Shown: positions 1 to 7,073 of the stretch, in pieces
How the letters are laid out: every line of letters begins with the position of its first letter
Position numbering within the stretch: position 1 is the first letter of the stretch
DNA from: Faecalibacterium sp.
GTDB lineage: Bacteria; Bacillota; Clostridia; Oscillospirales; Ruminococcaceae
Direction of reading: 5' to 3'
Assembly: GCA_017483235.1 (NCBI GenBank)
Contig: JAFULE010000200.1
Location: forward strand, 1 to 7,630
Length of the DNA stretch: 7,630 bases
Position numbers and translations under genes: made by a program
Notes under the pieces: model-generated
Databases searched by the model: none
Told to the model about the DNA's origin: nothing
What the model saw: only the letters and a program-made list of their open reading frames with translations

Positions 1-491
1 ACCCACAGATCGTTGCACGCGCCGCATTGGCACTGGCCCATGGGGCAGGCAGCTGCGGTATGGTCTGGGGACAGGAACTGGACCTGAAATACGAAACCAT
101 CACTGCCAGCGAAGACCAACTGCGCCAGATCCACCGAGGCAAAACCGGTGCACTGATCAACGCAGCTGTGCAGATGGGCGCAGCCGCTGCCCTTGCACAA
201 CCGGAACTGTGTGCCGCGCTGGAGCAGTACGCACAGGATCTGGGCCTTGTGTTCCAGATCGTGGATGATGTACTGGATGTTACCAGCACAGCCGAAGAAC
301 TGGGCAAACCCATCGGCAGTGATGCTGCCAACGGTAAAACTACCTTTGTTACTCTGTACGGTGTACCGGGTGCGATGGAGCTTGCTGAAGGGATCAACCG
401 TGCCAACTGCGGCCGTATGCAGCAGCAATTCGGCGACAAAGCATGGTTTTTGATCGAACTGGCCAGCCAGCTGCTGGGCCGCCGCAGCTAA
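1..491 (+). CDS. ispA: Prenyl (farnesyl/geranyl) diphosphate synthase, C-terminal part
   Basis: This is the C-terminal part of a trans-isoprenyl diphosphate synthase, which condenses IPP with allylic diphosphates to make geranyl or farnesyl diphosphate in the cytosol. The gene is open at the window's left edge; the first full codon is at position 3 and the stop is TAA at 489-491. Visible family marks are the GMVxGQ block (56-74), the helix with KTGAL (about 141-155) and the second aspartate-rich motif DDVLD at 264-278, which binds Mg-diphosphate. The motif is followed by the usual ELGKPIGSDAANGK segment. The first aspartate-rich motif lies upstream of the window. One oddity is Trp (codon 66-68) in GMVWGQ, where the family usually has Gly. 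The ispA name rests on the neighbour dxs and on short-chain synthase character; chain length cannot be fixed without the N-terminal half. The next gene follows after 25 bp, suggesting co-transcription. Confidence 0.93.
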   Translation, partial: PQIVARAALALAHGAGSCGMVWGQELDLKYETITASEDQLRQIHRGKTGALINAAVQMGAAAALAQPELCAALEQYAQDLGLVFQIVDDVLDVTSTAEELGKPIGSDAANGKTTFVTLYGVPGAMELAEGINRANCGRMQQQFGDKAWFLIELASQLLGRRS

Positions 492-516
492 TAAAAAAGA
501 AAAGGATGTACGCGCT

Positions 517-984
517 ATGGATATCATTCACGCGATTTTGAACTGGAACTATATCCTTACTGTTTCTGTTACTGCCTGGCTGGTGGCGCAGGTACTGAAA
601 ACCATCATCAACTTTGCATTGGTCGGCCGGCTGCAGATCAGTCGCATGTGGGGCGACGGCGGTATGCCCAGCGCCCATAGTGCCACCGTTTGCGCCATGG
701 TGGTGGCATCGGGGTTCCATTCCGGCACCGACTCTACCACATTTGGCATTGCCTGTGTGGTGGCAATCATCACCATGCACGATGCTATGGGCGTGCGGTA
801 CGAAACCGGCGAGCAGGCAAAGGTGCTGAACCAGATGATTCAGGAGTGGATGGAGATTGGCTCGAAGAATGCGCCCTTCCTGAATAACCGCGAACTGAAA
901 GAGATGGTAGGCCACACCCCCTTTGAGGTGATCGGCGGTGCCATCGTCGGTCTGTTGATTGGTCTGCTGTTTACGGTTCTATAA
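517..984 (+). CDS. Divergent PAP2 family (DUF212/YuiD-like) membrane protein
   Basis: A 155-residue small membrane protein of the divergent PAP2 family (DUF212; B. subtilis YuiD is a member). The family resembles acid phosphatase/haloperoxidase enzymes but its biochemical role is not established. Hydrophobic segments are at about residues 8-35, 55-87 (broken) and 136-155. The three conserved blocks are GGMPSAHSA (48-56), with His54 as the likely catalytic-type histidine, DAMGVRYETGEQAKVLN (89-105) and GHTPFEV (132-138). Length is normal for the family. The start ATG has AAAAGGA at 500-506, about 10 nt upstream. It lies 25 bp after ispA and 37 bp before dxs, so it is probably co-expressed with isoprenoid synthesis. 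By position it could act on prenyl diphosphates or other lipid-linked phosphates, but that is inference; the family assignment itself is firm. Confidence 0.9.
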   Translation: MDIIHAILNWNYILTVSVTAWLVAQVLKTIINFALVGRLQISRMWGDGGMPSAHSATVCAMVVASGFHSGTDSTTFGIACVVAIITMHDAMGVRYETGEQAKVLNQMIQEWMEIGSKNAPFLNNRELKEMVGHTPFEVIGGAIVGLLIGLLFTVL

Positions 985-1021
985 AAACAAGTTGTAAATA
1001 AAACAAAGGAAAAGCAAAGGT

Positions 1022-2884
1022 ATGAAAACTCCGTTGCTGGATACGATCCGTCAACCGGATGATCTTAAAAAAATATCCTGTGCACAGCTTCCGGCATTGT
1101 GTGCAGAAATACGCGGCTTTTTGCTGGAAAGCGTATCCAAAACCGGCGGACATCTGGCATCCAATCTGGGTGTGATCGAACTGACCGTCGCGCTTCATTA
1201 TGCCCTGAACTCACCGGTGGATAAACTGGTGTTTGATGTGGGGCATCAGTGCTATACCCACAAGCTGCTTACCGGCCGCCGCGAGGGCTTCGCCGCACTG
1301 CGTAAACTGAACGGCCTTTCGGGATTTCCCAACCCCGGCGAAAGCGAACACGACAGCTTTCTTGCCGGCCACGGTAACACCGCACTGTCTCTTGCCGTCG
1401 GTATGGCGCAGGCCAAAAAGCTGAAAGGGGAGCCCGGCCAGGTGGTTGCCATCATTGGCGACGGCGCCTTTACCGGCGGTATGGTATACGAAGGGCTGAA
1501 CAACATCGAAAAACTGGACAATCTTGTGCTGGTGTTGAACGACAACAAGATGTCCATTTCGAAAAACGTGGGTGCCATGGCCCGGTATCTTACCCGGCTG
1601 CGCACTGCGCCGCAGTACTTCCGCGCCAAAGAGAATGTGCAGGATTTTCTGGAAGCCATCCCTCTGGTTGGTAAACCGGTGAAAAACGCCATTCATCTGG
1701 GTAAAGCTGCATTGCGCCGCAGTCTGTACCACTCCACCATGTTCGAAGAGATGGGCTTCCAGTATGTTGGCCCGGTGGACGGCCACGATGTGGTGCAGAT
1801 GGCCGAGTTGTTTGCAAATCTGCGTCATCCCACCGGCCCGCTGTTTGTTCATGTGGTAACCACCAAAGGCAAAGGGTATGAGCCGGCCGAGCAAAATCCG
1901 GGCGAATTCCACGGGGTCAATTCTTTTGATCCTGCGCAGCTGCCCGACCCTGATGTTGCACCGAAAGAGTCTTTCTCCAACTGCTTTGGCAAAACGCTCA
2001 CTCAACTGGCCGGGCAGGATGAGCATATCTGTGCCATTACCGCAGCAATGAAGTATGGCACCGGTCTGCAATTCTTTCACAAAGCATATCCCAACCGCTT
2101 TTTTGATGTGGGCATGGCCGAGCAGCATGCAGTTACCTTTGCAGCAGGTCTTGCCAGCCAGGGCATGTTGCCGGTAGTAAGTATCTATTCCACCTTTTTG
2201 CAGCGCTCGTACGATCAGATGATCCACGATGTGGGGCTTTTGCAGCAAAAGGTTTTGTTTGCGGTTGACCGTGCAGGTCTTGTGCCCGGCGATGGCGAAA
2301 CCCATCAGGGCATCTATGACCCTGCCTATTTCAGCAATCTGGATATCCCGGTATATTCCCCCTGCAATTATGAAGAGCTGCAGTATTGCCTTGCACAGCT
2401 TACCCGGAATATGCCCGGTCCGGCAGCGGTGCGGTATCCCCGCGGCGGGCAGGCGGCAGCATTGGCCGAACTGGGCTGCACCGGTGCCGCATACGACCTT
2501 GTGCGTCGGCAAAACGATAGTGATGTCGTTCTCGTTTCCTACGGCAGTGAAACCGAGGATGCACTGCAGGCTTCGCTGCTTCTGGCGGAACACGGCCACA
2601 ATGCCGATGTCTGCAAGCTGCTGCAGATCCACCCACTGCCTTCCGATTTGATCGAAGAACTGAAACGCTATAAAATCATTCTGTTTGCTGAGGAATGTGT
2701 ACGCCGCGGCGGCATTGGCGAGCATTTGCTGTATGCGCTGCACGCTGCCGGCTGGCAGGGTGTTTACCTGCACAGCGCTGTGGATCAGCTTTCGCTGCCG
2801 CACGCGACGGTACCTGAAATGAAGCAGGTGCTGGGGCTGGATGCCCGGGCACTGGCACAAAAAGTTGAGGAGAATCTGGTGTGA
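1022..2884 (+). CDS. dxs: 1-deoxy-D-xylulose-5-phosphate synthase
   Basis: A full-length 620-residue DXP synthase, the thiamine-diphosphate enzyme that joins pyruvate and glyceraldehyde 3-phosphate in the first step of the MEP isoprenoid pathway. The N-terminal ThDP domain shows GGHLASNLG with His44 (equivalent of E. coli His49) and the GHQCYTH block. The cofactor motif runs from GDG (146-148) to the NDN at 173-175; Asp147 and Asn175 match the Mg ligands Asp152 and Asn181 of E. coli. The middle domain has MAEQHAVTFAAG with catalytic Glu367, DRAGLVPGDGETHQGIYD and, later, AVRYPRGG. The block often written GHSST in other Dxs proteins reads GHGNT here. The start is supported by AAAGGA at 1005-1010. 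Its last codons overlap tlyA by 4 bp (GTGA). No own promoter is evident in the 37-bp gap upstream, so it should be expressed from the ispA-side promoter outside the window. Confidence 0.97.
   Translation: MKTPLLDTIRQPDDLKKISCAQLPALCAEIRGFLLESVSKTGGHLASNLGVIELTVALHYALNSPVDKLVFDVGHQCYTHKLLTGRREGFAALRKLNGLSGFPNPGESEHDSFLAGHGNTALSLAVGMAQAKKLKGEPGQVVAIIGDGAFTGGMVYEGLNNIEKLDNLVLVLNDNKMSISKNVGAMARYLTRLRTAPQYFRAKENVQDFLEAIPLVGKPVKNAIHLGKAALRRSLYHSTMFEEMGFQYVGPVDGHDVVQMAELFANLRHPTGPLFVHVVTTKGKGYEPAEQNPGEFHGVNSFDPAQLPDPDVAPKESFSNCFGKTLTQLAGQDEHICAITAAMKYGTGLQFFHKAYPNRFFDVGMAEQHAVTFAAGLASQGMLPVVSIYSTFLQRSYDQMIHDVGLLQQKVLFAVDRAGLVPGDGETHQGIYDPAYFSNLDIPVYSPCNYEELQYCLAQLTRNMPGPAAVRYPRGGQAAALAELGCTGAAYDLVRRQNDSDVVLVSYGSETEDALQASLLLAEHGHNADVCKLLQIHPLPSDLIEELKRYKIILFAEECVRRGGIGEHLLYALHAAGWQGVYLHSAVDQLSLPHATVPEMKQVLGLDARALAQKVEENLV
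2867..2884 (+). promoter_or_regulatory. Coupled translation start of tlyA (SD and GTGA overlap)
   Basis: GAGGAG at 2867-2872 lies within the last codons of dxs and is spaced 8 nt from GTG 2881. The tlyA start codon and the dxs stop share GTGA (2881-2884). Ribosomes finishing dxs can restart on tlyA. This decides the tlyA start. Confidence 0.8.
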
Positions 2885-3684
2885 AAATTCGTCTGGATCA
2901 GTATTTGGTGCAAAACGGTATGCTGCAAAGCCGCGAGCGTGCCAAGGCCATGATCATGGCCGGCGTGGTATATATCAATGGCCAAAAAGCCGACAAGGCC
3001 GGTGATACAGTACCCGAAGGTGCAGTCGTTGAAGTGCGCGGTAAGGATATTGGATATGTAAGCCGCGGCGGTCTGAAGCTGGAAAAGGCCATGAAAGAGT
3101 TTCCGCTTACCCCCGCCGATAAGGTGTGCATGGATATTGGCGCCTCTACCGGCGGTTTTACCGACTGCATGCTGCAAAACGGCGCCCGCAAGGTGTATGC
3201 AGTGGATGTGGGATATGGTCAGCTGGCATGGAGTTTGCGCACCGACCCCCGCGTGGTGAACATGGAACGTACCAATATCCGCAATGTGGAACCGGACATG
3301 CTGCAGGAACCCATTGAGTTTTTCAGCGTGGACGTTTCGTTCATTTCGCTGTTCCATATTTTCCCGGTGGCACAGCGTATCACCGTTCCCGGTGCAACCG
3401 GCGTGTGTCTGGTAAAGCCTCAGTTTGAAGCCGGCCGCGAAAAAGTTGGCAAACATGGCGTTGTGCGCGAGCCCGAAACCCATCGGGAAGTAATCGAAAA
3501 GGCCATGGACTTCGCTGTGAATAACGGTTTTTCTGTAAAGGGACTTGACTTTAGCCCCGTAAAAGGCCCCGAAGGCAACATCGAGTACCTGATGTTTGTG
3601 GAAAAATGCGACGATCCCCAGCGTCTGCCGGCCGAAACCGCTGCGCAGGTGGTTGCCGCATCCCATACTGCTCTGGATAAATAA
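2881..3684 (+). CDS. tlyA: TlyA family rRNA (cytidine-2'-O)-methyltransferase
   Basis: A 267-residue SAM-dependent RNA methyltransferase of the TlyA family (B. subtilis YqxC). Characterised members methylate the 2'-O of cytidines in 23S rRNA, and in some species also 16S rRNA. The old label 'hemolysin A' is misleading. Residues 1-60 form an S4 RNA-binding domain (RLDQYLV, SRERAKAMIMAG). From about residue 60 comes an FtsJ/RrmJ-like Rossmann fold with SAM motif DIGASTGGF (85-93). The K-D-K-E catalytic tetrad is Lys66, Asp151, Lys179 and Glu235, each three lower than in M. tuberculosis TlyA as I recall that numbering. The start is GTG within the dxs stop (GTGA overlap), with GAGGAG at 2867-2872 inside the dxs end, so translation is probably coupled to dxs. 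Whether this enzyme modifies one rRNA or both cannot be decided by eye. Confidence 0.95.
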   Translation: MKIRLDQYLVQNGMLQSRERAKAMIMAGVVYINGQKADKAGDTVPEGAVVEVRGKDIGYVSRGGLKLEKAMKEFPLTPADKVCMDIGASTGGFTDCMLQNGARKVYAVDVGYGQLAWSLRTDPRVVNMERTNIRNVEPDMLQEPIEFFSVDVSFISLFHIFPVAQRITVPGATGVCLVKPQFEAGREKVGKHGVVREPETHREVIEKAMDFAVNNGFSVKGLDFSPVKGPEGNIEYLMFVEKCDDPQRLPAETAAQVVAASHTALDK

Positions 3685-3685
3685 T

Positions 3686-3712
3686 ATCTCGTGCGGAGAT
3701 CAAAGCTATATG
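3686..3712 (+). promoter_or_regulatory. nadK ribosome-binding site inside a small hairpin
   Basis: ATCTC (3686-3690) and GAGAT (3696-3700) are perfectly complementary around a 5-nt loop. The 3' arm contains the GGAG Shine-Dalgarno sequence of nadK, and the tlyA stop codon ends at 3684, immediately before the hairpin. A ribosome terminating on tlyA would cover the 5' arm and free the site. The stem is only 5 bp with two G-C pairs, so the effect may be small. The sequence and pairing are seen directly; regulation is inferred. Confidence 0.4.
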
Positions 3713-4564
3713 AAAGTATATATCGCACCCAATCCCAAAAGACCTGTTGCGTTGGCGGCAGTGCCCAAAGCCACTGCAATTTTGCGGCAGCACCAGGTGG
3801 AAGTTTTGCTTGATGAATCGCTTAAACCTGTATGTACCGTGCCGGACGTTACCTATTTGGACAATAAACAGTGTCATCTACAGGCCGATGCTGTCCTGAC
3901 GATCGGTGGTGACGGTACTATTCTGCGCGAGGCAGGCGTTGCGTTCCACTATAAAAAGCCCATTATGGGCATCAATCTGGGCCGCTACGGTTTTCTTGCC
4001 ATCTGCGAGGAAGACGAGATGGAAGAAAAACTGGCCCTGCTTGCCGCCGGCAAGTACAGTCTGGATACCCGCATTCTTCTGAGTGCCCACATTGCAGATG
4101 ATCCAGACTTCTGTGTGCATGCTTTGAACGATATTGTCGTGGCCAAGGGGCATCTCAATCAGGCAATCGAATTCAATATCTTCTGCGATGGTATCCTTGT
4201 CGAGCATTACCGCGGCGACGGTGTGATCGTTGCTACCCCCACCGGTTCTACCGCCTATTCTCTGGCAGCCGGCGGCCCCATTCTGGATGCTCGTACCAAG
4301 GCGATGGTCGTTACCCCCATTTCGCCTCATAGTCTGCAGACTTCTTCTATGGTATTTGCTCCGGAACGTAAAATTGCTTTACAGGTTGGAACTTTGCAGG
4401 AAGGCGAAACAGCATATCTGAGCAACGACGGCCATGATGGCATTCCGCTGCAAAGCGGCATGATGGTAGAGATTGCGCTGTCGCATCACACGGTGCAGCT
4501 GATCACCTTCGGCGCCGCCGACCAGTTCCAGGCAATCGATCAGAAACTGAAAAATCGTAGCTAA
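3710..4564 (+). CDS. nadK: NAD(+) kinase (ATP or polyphosphate-dependent)
   Basis: A NAD kinase that phosphorylates NAD to NADP in the cytosol. I place the start at ATG 3710 (284 residues), because the protein then begins MKVYIAPNPK as family members do and has GGAG at 3695-3698. The frame is open further left to 3596, but that extension would overlap tlyA by about 90 bp and lacks NadK character. Motifs with this start are GGDGT (66-70) with catalytic Asp68, GINLGRYGFL (87-96), the nicotinamide/ribose-contacting pair Asn140-Asp141 and the GDGVIVATPTGSTAYS block (169-184), followed by GGPI and SPHSL. Length is typical. Tyr93 sits where Leu is common in GRLGFL, probably a harmless variant. It follows tlyA by 25 bp and precedes argR by about 20 bp. 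NADPH supply is needed by the MEP pathway started by dxs, which makes the grouping metabolically sensible. Confidence 0.95.
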   Translation: MKVYIAPNPKRPVALAAVPKATAILRQHQVEVLLDESLKPVCTVPDVTYLDNKQCHLQADAVLTIGGDGTILREAGVAFHYKKPIMGINLGRYGFLAICEEDEMEEKLALLAAGKYSLDTRILLSAHIADDPDFCVHALNDIVVAKGHLNQAIEFNIFCDGILVEHYRGDGVIVATPTGSTAYSLAAGGPILDARTKAMVVTPISPHSLQTSSMVFAPERKIALQVGTLQEGETAYLSNDGHDGIPLQSGMMVEIALSHHTVQLITFGAADQFQAIDQKLKNRS

Positions 4565-4584
4565 GGGCAGAAAAGGTGGATACT

Positions 4585-5076
4585 ATGAGAAAACCTATGC
4601 AGGAAAGCGGAAAATCCAAGCAGGAGCGTCTGCAGGCAATTTTGCGGCTGATCGAAGAACATCCCATCAATCGTCAGGAAGAATTGCTGCGGTATCTGCG
4701 CGCCGAAGGCTTCGATGTTACCCAGGCCACCGTTTCACGCGATATTCGTGAACTCAATCTGGTGAAGGCTTCCGCCGAAAACGGCGGATATCGGTATGTT
4801 GCCGGCCACACCGACCGCAGCCGCGGTTCAAAAAATCTTTCCCGCTTTGAGATGATCTTCCGTGAATCGGTGCTCAAGGTGGATTATGCCGGTCATATCG
4901 TGCTGGTCAAGTGCTACAGCGGCATGGCCAATGCTGCCTGCGAGGTGTTTGATGCGATGAACTGGCCTGCAGTCGTGGGCACCTTGTCCGGTGACGATAC
5001 CTTTTTTGTTCTGGCCCGCACCGAGCACGATGCAAAGTCGATGTGTGCCGAACTGAGCCGTTACACAACGGCCTGA
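4585..5076 (+). CDS. argR: Arginine repressor ArgR/AhrC
   Basis: A 163-residue arginine-responsive transcription regulator. In known members it binds ARG boxes as a hexamer with L-arginine, repressing arginine synthesis and in bacilli activating catabolism. The N-terminal winged-helix DNA-binding domain covers about residues 12-75, with the recognition-helix signature VTQATVSRDIRELNLVK (45-61). The C-terminal oligomerisation/arginine domain includes GMANAACEVFDAMN and GTLSGDDTFF, whose Asp137-Asp138 are the arginine-contacting pair in the family. I chose ATG 4585 because AAAAGGTGG (4571-4579) fits as its Shine-Dalgarno. A GTG at 4576 would add three residues but overlaps that site. An ATG at 4597 would also give a family-like length but lacks a good site. 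I noticed no arginine synthesis genes or clear ARG boxes in the window, so its targets lie elsewhere. Placement beside recN is conserved in many Gram-positive genomes. Confidence 0.95.
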   Translation: MRKPMQESGKSKQERLQAILRLIEEHPINRQEELLRYLRAEGFDVTQATVSRDIRELNLVKASAENGGYRYVAGHTDRSRGSKNLSRFEMIFRESVLKVDYAGHIVLVKCYSGMANAACEVFDAMNWPAVVGTLSGDDTFFVLARTEHDAKSMCAELSRYTTA

Positions 5077-5091
5077 AACTGAAGTTTTACG

Positions 5092-5112
5092 AAAGGGGGG
5101 GGCGGCACTGTG
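5092..5112 (+). promoter_or_regulatory. recN ribosome-binding site with G8 tract
   Basis: AAA is followed by eight consecutive G residues (5095-5102), then 7 nt to the GTG start at 5110. The purine run can serve as a Shine-Dalgarno sequence through GG pairing and G-U wobble, and no other candidate is seen in the 33-bp gap after argR. Confidence 0.7.
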
Positions 5113-6774
5113 CTTTCCCGTCTGCAGATTGAAAATGTTGCGGTGATCGAAAAGGCCGATGTGCAATTTCGACCAGGACTGAATGTTCTTACCGGTGAGA
5201 CCGGTGCGGGTAAATCGATTTTGATCGATTCCATCAATGCCATTCTGGGCAGTCGCACCTCCCGCGATCTGGTACGCACCGGGGCAACCAAAGCGGTAAT
5301 TCGTGCCTCGTTTGAACAGCTGCCCGATTCGGTATGCCGCAAACTGGCCGATGCGGGTTATGAAGAAACCGATGCACTGCTTGTGTACCGCGAGATCAAT
5401 ACCGAAGGCAAAAGCAGCTGCCGCATCAATGGCATGCCGGCCACCGCCACTATGCTGCGCGAGATCTGCGCCGGTCTTGTCAACATTCACGGTCAGCACG
5501 ATTCGGTGGGCCTGACAAACCCTGCGCAGCACGAAGGGCTGTTGGACGCCTATGCACAGAATGCCGCCATCAAGCAGGAGTACTATGCCTGTTATCGCGA
5601 ACTGATCCGCATCAAGCGCGAGATGGATTCGCTGGTGATGGACGAAGCGGAAAAACAGCGCAAGCTGGATCTGCTGCAGTATCAGGTGGATGAGATCGAT
5701 TCGGCCGAACTGGTCGTGGGTGAGGAGGAGACACTGGAAGCCCGCCGCACCGTACTGGCCAATGCCGAAACCATCCGGGAAAAGCTGTCTGCTGCGTATG
5801 CGGCACTCTCCGGCAGCGATCAGGAGGGCGGCGCCTGCGATTTGCTGGGGCATGCCTCCAATGCATCCTCCGCAATGGCTGAGCTGGACCCCGGTCTTGC
5901 CCAGTTTGCTGATAAGCTGGCCGAGCTTTATTATTCTGCCAGGGATGTGGCCGCCGAACTGGCCGGCTGCATGGATGATTACGATGCAAACGATGCCGAA
6001 CTGAACGAAATCGAGCAGCGGTTGGACCTGTTGTATCGCTTAAAACGCAAATACGGAGCTACCATTGAAGAGATCCTTTCCTTTGGCGAAGAAGCGCGCA
6101 AGGAATTGAATCGAATCACCTTTGCGGAGCAGCGTACCCGCCAGCTGGAGCAGGAAAAGCGCCGACAGTTTGTTCTTGCCCGGGAAAAGGCCGAAGCACT
6201 TACGACATCCCGCCTTCAGGCCTTCGAAGCCTTGAATGAAGAAATTGCCGCGGCACTCAATTTTCTGAACATGCCCGGTGTGCGCCTCTCGCTGCAGCAC
6301 AGCCGCGGACCGCTTTCTTCCCACGGGCAGGATACACTGGAATTTTACATTGCCACCAACCCCGGTGAAGCCCCCAAGCCCTTGGCAAAGATCGCTTCGG
6401 GCGGTGAGTTAAGCCGTATTATGCTGGCTATCAAAAGCGCCATGGCAGATAAGGATGCGATCCCCACCATTATCTATGACGAAATTGATACCGGTGTTTC
6501 GGGCAAGGCGGCAGGCAAGATTGGCCTGACGCTGAAAAAGAATGCAGCCAGTCATCAGATCCTGTGCATCACCCATACCGCACAGATCGCGGCATTGGCC
6601 GACAGTCATTTGCTGATCCGTAAAAATGTCGAAAACGATCGTACCTTTACCCAGATCACACCGCTGGACGAAGAGGGAAGGGTACAGGCACTGGCCAGTC
6701 TGATCTCGGGCGATCACGTTACCGAGCTTTCGCTGGCAAACGCCCGGGAAATGCTGCATCAGCACGCCGAATAA
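5110..6774 (+). CDS. recN: DNA repair protein RecN (SMC-like ATPase)
   Basis: A full-length 554-residue RecN, a cytosolic SMC-like ATPase recruited early to DNA double-strand breaks, where it helps bring DNA ends or sister chromatids together for recombination. The N-terminal ATPase half has Walker A GETGAGKS (29-36; Lys35) and the NIHGQHD Q-loop region. The centre (about residues 150-370) is rich in Glu, Lys, Arg, Leu and Ala and should form the antiparallel coiled coil. The C-terminal half has the ABC signature SGGELSR (430-436) and Walker B TIIYDEID (453-460; Asp457, Glu458), followed by TGVSGKAA and the ITHTAQIAA switch. The start is GTG at 5110, giving MLSRLQIENVAVIEK, which matches the normal RecN N-terminus. 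The ribosome site is AAAGGGGGGGG at 5092-5102 with an eight-G run. No SOS (LexA) box is apparent just upstream, so expression probably comes from the operon. It is the last gene of the unit. Confidence 0.97.
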   Translation: MLSRLQIENVAVIEKADVQFRPGLNVLTGETGAGKSILIDSINAILGSRTSRDLVRTGATKAVIRASFEQLPDSVCRKLADAGYEETDALLVYREINTEGKSSCRINGMPATATMLREICAGLVNIHGQHDSVGLTNPAQHEGLLDAYAQNAAIKQEYYACYRELIRIKREMDSLVMDEAEKQRKLDLLQYQVDEIDSAELVVGEEETLEARRTVLANAETIREKLSAAYAALSGSDQEGGACDLLGHASNASSAMAELDPGLAQFADKLAELYYSARDVAAELAGCMDDYDANDAELNEIEQRLDLLYRLKRKYGATIEEILSFGEEARKELNRITFAEQRTRQLEQEKRRQFVLAREKAEALTTSRLQAFEALNEEIAAALNFLNMPGVRLSLQHSRGPLSSHGQDTLEFYIATNPGEAPKPLAKIASGGELSRIMLAIKSAMADKDAIPTIIYDEIDTGVSGKAAGKIGLTLKKNAASHQILCITHTAQIAALADSHLLIRKNVENDRTFTQITPLDEEGRVQALASLISGDHVTELSLANAREMLHQHAE

Positions 6775-6779
6775 ACGGC

Positions 6780-6808
6780 TTGACAACTGTGTGCAAAGCT
6801 TTTATAAT
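6780..6808 (+). promoter_or_regulatory. Consensus housekeeping-sigma promoter for the tyrS leader
   Basis: A perfect -35 box TTGACA (6780-6785) and a perfect -10 box TATAAT (6803-6808) are separated by 17 bp, the ideal spacing for sigma-A/sigma-70. The start of transcription should lie near 6814-6817. The -35 box begins 5 bp after the end of the recN stop codon. It drives the T-box leader and tyrS. Full consensus suggests high initiation, with control left to termination in the leader. Confidence 0.92.
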
Positions 6809-7040
6809 ATCCCATGTTGAAAGGCTTTGAAGGGAACCCAGTAGCCCTGCGAAACTCCATTCAGAGAGGCCCCGGTTGGTGCAAGGGGCTATGGGCCGCA
6901 GCTGTGTGAAATACCTCCCTGAGCCGCGGGCTGAACCCCAACCGGGCAGTAGGCTTTGCCGTATGCGTTACGTTACAAACGCAGAGTGTAGCCAACACCG
7001 GCCGGCACTCGCAAGGCCGTTTTCGTGAGGGAACGGTAAA

Positions 7041-7073
7041 CAGAGGTGGTACCGCGATTTTACTCGCCCTCTG
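7041..7073 (+). promoter_or_regulatory. T-box antiterminator with UGGU acceptor-pairing bulge
   Basis: CAGAGG (7041-7046) pairs with CCTCTG (7068-7073), and GCG (7054-7056) pairs with CGC (7065-7067). This leaves the canonical 7-nt bulge TGGTACC (7047-7053). TGGT in the bulge can pair with the 3' end ACCA of uncharged tRNA, matching the A discriminator base expected of bacterial tRNA-Tyr. The 3' arm is shared with the terminator stem, so the two structures exclude each other. Confidence 0.95.

Noticed and set aside
1211..2860. Long antisense open frame (549 codons) on the - strand across dxs
   Set aside because: The + strand carries an unmistakable full-length Dxs. The antisense frame is a shadow of its codon bias: its translation shows no family motif and is rich in His, Cys and Gln as such shadows are.
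2785..3666. Antisense open frame (293 codons) across tlyA
   Set aside because: It lies opposite a complete TlyA with its catalytic tetrad, and no recognisable motif is seen.
3596..3709. Possible 38-residue N-terminal extension of nadK
   Set aside because: It would overlap tlyA by about 90 bp, and the extension does not look like NadK; ATG 3710 has a good ribosome site and the expected start.
4576..4584. GTG 4576 as the argR start
   Set aside because: It would fall on the best Shine-Dalgarno sequence for ATG 4585; the difference is only three residues, so some doubt remains.
4828..5853. Antisense open frame (341 codons) across argR and recN
   Set aside because: It spans two well-supported genes and their junction, and has no recognisable domain.
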